Shown one piece after another: positions 24,574 through 27,103 of a DNA stretch of 27,103 nt. Source of the stretch: Tyzzerella sp963558545 (GTDB taxonomy: Bacteria > Bacillota > Clostridia > Lachnospirales > CAG-274); the NCBI RefSeq assembly GCF_963558545.1, contig NZ_CAUWHO010000028.1, positions 1-27,103 on the forward strand, in the 5' to 3' direction. The notes under the pieces were generated by a model. It saw only the letters and a list, made by a program, of their open reading frames with translations, did not search any database and was not told where the DNA came from. Each line of letters begins with the position of its first letter. Position 1 is the first letter of the stretch. The position numbers were made by a program, and so were the translations under genes.

Positions 24574-25518
24574 TTATGCTTTACTAATCATAGCTGCTCC
24601 TATAATGCCTGCATCATTACCTAAAGTAGCTGGCACTATTTTTGTTTCAAACCCGTTACCATAAATCATTTTTTGGGCAATTTCCTCTATTGGTTTTGTA
24701 AGTAATTCACCTCTTGCAGATGCTCCACCACCAATAGATATTACCCCTGGTCTAAATATATTTACAATATTCACTATTCCTATAGCTAAATATGTATTAA
24801 ATCTTTCTACAACTTTAGTAGCTACATCATCTTTTAAGTCATAGGCATCAAAAATATTTTTTGCATTAATTTCTTCAAAGCTATCTGCAAGTTCTAAAAT
24901 TTTACTATTTTTTTCATTTTCTAAAATCTGTTTTGCATATTTTATCATAGCATTTGCAGAGCAAAATGTTTCTAAACAACCTTTTTGTCCACAACCACAA
25001 TATGTTCCACCTGTATAGTCTACAATAATATGCCCTAACTCTCCTTCTCCTAAGTAGCTTCCTTTAGACATTTTACCATTTAATATAACTCCACCACCAA
25101 CACCTGTTCCGATAGTAAACATTACTCCACTATCATATCCTTTCATACTTCCACATACAAACTCTGCTATTGTAGCACAGTTTGCATCATTTTCTAAATA
25201 TACAGGTAAATCTAAATGTTTTTTCATTTCTTGTCCAATATTAGTGTTGTTAAAATTAATATTACTAGATGCAACTATAACTTTATTTTTACTATCTATA
25301 AGTCCTGGAGCACCTATGCCTATAGAATGTACATCTTTTATATCAATACCCTCTTCATTTATAAGCTCTAATGCAAGCATTGCCATAGATTTTACTATTT
25401 GGCTATCTTCTCTCTCTGGTAAAGTTGGTACAGATTTACTTTTTATTATTTTACCATCTTCTGTAACAATACCACCTTTTATAGTTGTTCCACCTAAATC
25501 AATCCCTATGTAGTACAT
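24574..25518 (-). CDS. ROK-family glucokinase-like sugar kinase
   Basis: ROK-family kinase probably phosphorylating glucose. The 314-residue protein starts YYIGIDLGGTTIKGG, the phosphate-binding loop. It has LENDANCATIAEF with the catalytic-base Asp near residue 112, and GTGVGGGVILNG near 137. The ROK zinc site is GELGHIIVDYTGGTYCGCGQ then KGCLE near 160-183. These match Firmicutes GlcK-type glucokinases. The ATG has AGGAGG upstream. It follows hprK by 35 bases. Without close sequence comparison, substrate choice between glucose and N-acetylmannosamine is not certain. Confidence 0.9.
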   Translation of the reverse strand: MYYIGIDLGGTTIKGGIVTEDGKIIKSKSVPTLPEREDSQIVKSMAMLALELINEEGIDIKDVHSIGIGAPGLIDSKNKVIVASSNINFNNTNIGQEMKKHLDLPVYLENDANCATIAEFVCGSMKGYDSGVMFTIGTGVGGGVILNGKMSKGSYLGEGELGHIIVDYTGGTYCGCGQKGCLETFCSANAMIKYAKQILENEKNSKILELADSFEEINAKNIFDAYDLKDDVATKVVERFNTYLAIGIVNIVNIFRPGVISIGGGASARGELLTKPIEEIAQKMIYGNGFETKIVPATLGNDAGIIGAAMISKA

Positions 25519-25553
25519 ATTTTTTACCTCCTAAAAGATGTATAATTAAATAA

Positions 25554-26474
25554 TTAATTTTCCATATTTTTTATTATTCTTTCATTTAGTGCTTGAGCTG
25601 CGTTGTATCCCATTTTCTTTTGTCTTCTATTAACAGCTGCCGACTCACATATCATAGCAAGGTTACGTCCTGGCCTTATAGGTAAAGTTTGACATACAAC
25701 TTCATTTCCTAGTATATCCATATATTCTTCATTAAGCCCTAGCCTATCATATTGTTTTCCTTTTTCCCAAGGCTCTAATTTTATTATAAGGTCTATTCCT
25801 TGTGTATCTTTTACAGATTGTACTCCAAACATCTGTTTTACATTTATTATTCCAATACCCCTAAGCTCTATAAAATACCTTATAATTTCAGGGCAACTTC
25901 CTACCAAAGTATTGTGAGAAACTTTTTTAATCTCTACAGCATCATCTGCCACAAGCCTATGACCTCTTTTTATTAATTCTAGTGCTGTTTCACTTTTACC
26001 AACACCACTTTCACCTATTATAAGTACACCCTCTCCATATATATCCACTAAAACACCGTGCATAGTAACTCTAGGTGCAAGCTGTACTCTCAGCCACCTT
26101 ATAACTTCACTTTCAAATTCTGATGTAGAATCTTTTGTTTGAAATACAGGTATACTATGTTTTATAGCAGCATCTAATAATTCTTGCGGTGGTTGCAACT
26201 CTCTACAAAGAACTATACAAGGAACTTTATAAGAACATATTTTTTCAAATATCTCTTGTTTTTCCTTATTTGGTAATGTAGCTATATAAGAATGTTCTAC
26301 AAGTCCTATTATTTGTATTCTTTCTGATGAAAAATATTCAAAAAACCCTGCTAATTGTAACGCTGGTCTATTTACTTCTGGATGGCATAAAATCTTTCCA
26401 GAGAAATCTACATTAGGAGTAAGATTTTTTAACTCATATTCTTTAACTAACTGTTCTATTTTTACAGAATACAT
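25554..26474 (-). CDS. hprK: HPr kinase/phosphorylase (HprK)
   Basis: Phosphorylates and dephosphorylates the serine of HPr-type proteins in response to carbon state. The 306-residue protein has an N-terminal regulatory domain (~1-130). The catalytic domain has H139, Walker A GESGVGKS (154-161), the acidic pair D177-D178 in RLVADDAVEI, and the HprK signature ELRGIGIINVKQMFG (203-217). The start is taken as ATG 26472-26474 with AGGAGA 6 bases upstream; the in-frame TTG at 26493-26495 precedes that site. The partner HPr-like protein with only the serine site is five genes downstream. Confidence 0.96.
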   Translation of the reverse strand: MYSVKIEQLVKEYELKNLTPNVDFSGKILCHPEVNRPALQLAGFFEYFSSERIQIIGLVEHSYIATLPNKEKQEIFEKICSYKVPCIVLCRELQPPQELLDAAIKHSIPVFQTKDSTSEFESEVIRWLRVQLAPRVTMHGVLVDIYGEGVLIIGESGVGKSETALELIKRGHRLVADDAVEIKKVSHNTLVGSCPEIIRYFIELRGIGIINVKQMFGVQSVKDTQGIDLIIKLEPWEKGKQYDRLGLNEEYMDILGNEVVCQTLPIRPGRNLAMICESAAVNRRQKKMGYNAAQALNERIIKNMEN

Positions 26475-26491
26475 ATTTTTTCTCCTTAAAA

Positions 26492-26791
26492 TCAACTTTG
26501 TTTAATAGTTTTTTTAATAAAAAATCCTCCATATTCAAGCTCTATTTTTCTAGTCCCCTCTTTGTCTGTAATAAATATCTCACATTCCTCTACAAGAGAT
26601 ATTCTAAGTTTTTTAGTTAAATTGTTCTCAAGTTGCTTTAATATTACTAAAACATCTCCATCTTTTAGTATCTCTTCAGATGATATATTTATTACAAAAT
26701 CATCTTTTACAACATTAATTTTTATGTGTACATTTTTAAATTCTTGCACTTCTTCATCAAAATATACATAATCTGTTACAAAATTGTCCAT
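26492..26791 (-). CDS. Unknown 99-residue protein, first gene of the hprK operon
   Basis: Function not recognised. No signal peptide, membrane segment or metal motif is visible. It is acidic in the first half and alternates hydrophobic and polar residues like a small beta-rich fold (VHIKINVVKDDFVINISS, LRISLVEECEIFITDKEG, IELEYGGFFIKK). The ATG at 26789-26791 follows GAGGTG by 6 bases; upstream in-frame ATG and GTG codons are within or too close to that site. hprK starts 17 bases after its stop, so it is co-transcribed. The candidate promoter is 33 bases upstream. Confidence 0.7.
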   Translation of the reverse strand: MDNFVTDYVYFDEEVQEFKNVHIKINVVKDDFVINISSEEILKDGDVLVILKQLENNLTKKLRISLVEECEIFITDKEGTRKIELEYGGFFIKKTIKQS

Positions 26792-26823
26792 ATCCATCAC
26801 CTCAAAAATAATTTATATTAATA

Positions 26824-26852
26824 ATAATATAACAAATTTATTTTTTTTTCAA
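26824..26852 (-). promoter_or_regulatory. Candidate promoter of the hprK-murB-rapZ-whiA operon
   Basis: Minus strand: TTGAAA (26847-26852), 17-base spacer, TATTAT (26824-26829). Start expected near 26817, about 25 bases before the first ATG. A 22-bp perfect inverted repeat begins six bases upstream of the -35. Confidence 0.65.
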
Positions 26853-26857
26853 TATTA

Positions 26858-26906
26858 ATATTAGTGCATAGTATATTTTATGTAAAAATATACTATGCAC
26901 TAATAT
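26858..26906. repeat. 22-bp perfect inverted repeat upstream of the hprK-operon promoter
   Basis: Arms 26858-26879 and 26885-26906 are perfectly complementary around a 5-base loop. There is no good T-tract directly after the stem on either strand. It may be the terminator of a gene outside the window or an operator for the operon. Confidence 0.75.
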
Positions 26907-27103
26907 ACTTTTGTTTAACTTTATACTATATATCTAAAAACTTTATTTTTTAACTGATGATAATGTTTTTAATATTTTCTTTACCTGCAATTTACCTTAT
27001 GTGTAATAGTATATAAAATTTATTATTATATAATAATATTATTGTAGATTTATTTTTTAAATTAATGTAATTTAAAGTTGACTTTTTACCATTAAGGTTA
27101 TAA
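26907..27103. other. AT-rich non-coding end of the window
   Basis: With the promoter and palindrome, this completes a gene-free stretch of just over 300 bases (26792-27103). No credible gene was found on either strand. TTGACT at 27078-27083 with TATAA at the window end resembles a plus-strand promoter, but its spacer is short and the last base is cut off. Nothing else is supported. Confidence 0.5.

Noticed and set aside
26943..26990. Possible 15-residue lysine-rich peptide on the minus strand upstream of the hprK operon
   Set aside because: TTG start with weak AAGG at poor spacing, bounded by a stop just upstream; too short to support without expression data.
27078..27103. Possible plus-strand promoter at the window end
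   Set aside because: TTGACT is good, but the spacer to TATAA is about 15 bases and the element is cut by the edge.
1..27103. CRISPR array, tRNA, rRNA, transposase or integrase genes
   Set aside because: No regularly spaced repeats, cloverleaf-like segments, or transposase/recombinase motifs were seen; RecU is a housekeeping resolvase, not a mobile-element marker.

Overview
The window comes from a very AT-rich, low-GC Firmicute. Gene content points to an endospore-forming clostridium, possibly a lineage near Lachnospirales: dipicolinate synthase subunit A, a WalRK cell-wall two-component locus, RecD2, RecU, an HprK/RapZ/WhiA cluster, and strong AGGAGG-type ribosome binding sites. The phylum is well supported. 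The narrower placement is inference from gene order and base composition. No rRNA, tRNA, CRISPR array or insertion sequence was seen.

Layout. Only dpaA (1-857) and a small amidase (18826-19356) lie on the plus strand; every other gene is on the minus strand. metK (922-2088) converges on dpaA across a shared hairpin terminator and carries a SAM-I riboswitch leader with a near-consensus promoter. Next come a TIGR01212-type radical SAM protein, an intergenic region rich in DnaA-box-like 9-mers (3316-3467), and a comF/recD2 pair.

The centre (6551-17169) is a cell-envelope block. Reading along the minus strand it holds a membrane-anchored glycosyl hydrolase 18 protein, queG, recU, a GH26-like lipoprotein, walR, walK, a WalR-box promoter, a secreted Ig-like protein, yycH, yycI and a 199-residue unknown protein. 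Two points stand out. A consensus WalR box (TGTAAT-N5-TGTAAT, 9995-10011) overlaps the -35 region of the secreted protein/yycH/yycI unit, which suggests feedback control of the WalK regulators. yycI also has an in-frame TAA at codon 23, inside its membrane anchor. The GH26-like lipoprotein appears to have lost both catalytic glutamates.

Further right are a cysteine-type sulfatase divergent from a leaderless amidase, a cluster of three inverted repeats (19373-19530), a purine-type NCS2 permease with a direct repeat at its promoter, and a GNAT acetyltransferase. The last block (21570-26791) looks like one operon: unknown small protein, hprK, a ROK sugar kinase, murB, rapZ, whiA, and an HPr-like protein whose phosphocarrier histidine is replaced by glutamate while the HprK-target serine remains. 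Together these suggest a link between carbon status (HprK/Crh-like) and wall synthesis or division (MurB, RapZ, WhiA). No yvcK-type gene lies between rapZ and whiA. A 22-bp perfect inverted repeat sits just upstream of the predicted promoter of this operon.

Several starts were placed internally (radical SAM protein, walR, lipoprotein, recU, permease, whiA, rapZ, hprK, first gene of the hprK operon), because the upstream in-frame GTG, TTG or ATG lies within or too close to a Shine-Dalgarno sequence, or lacks one.
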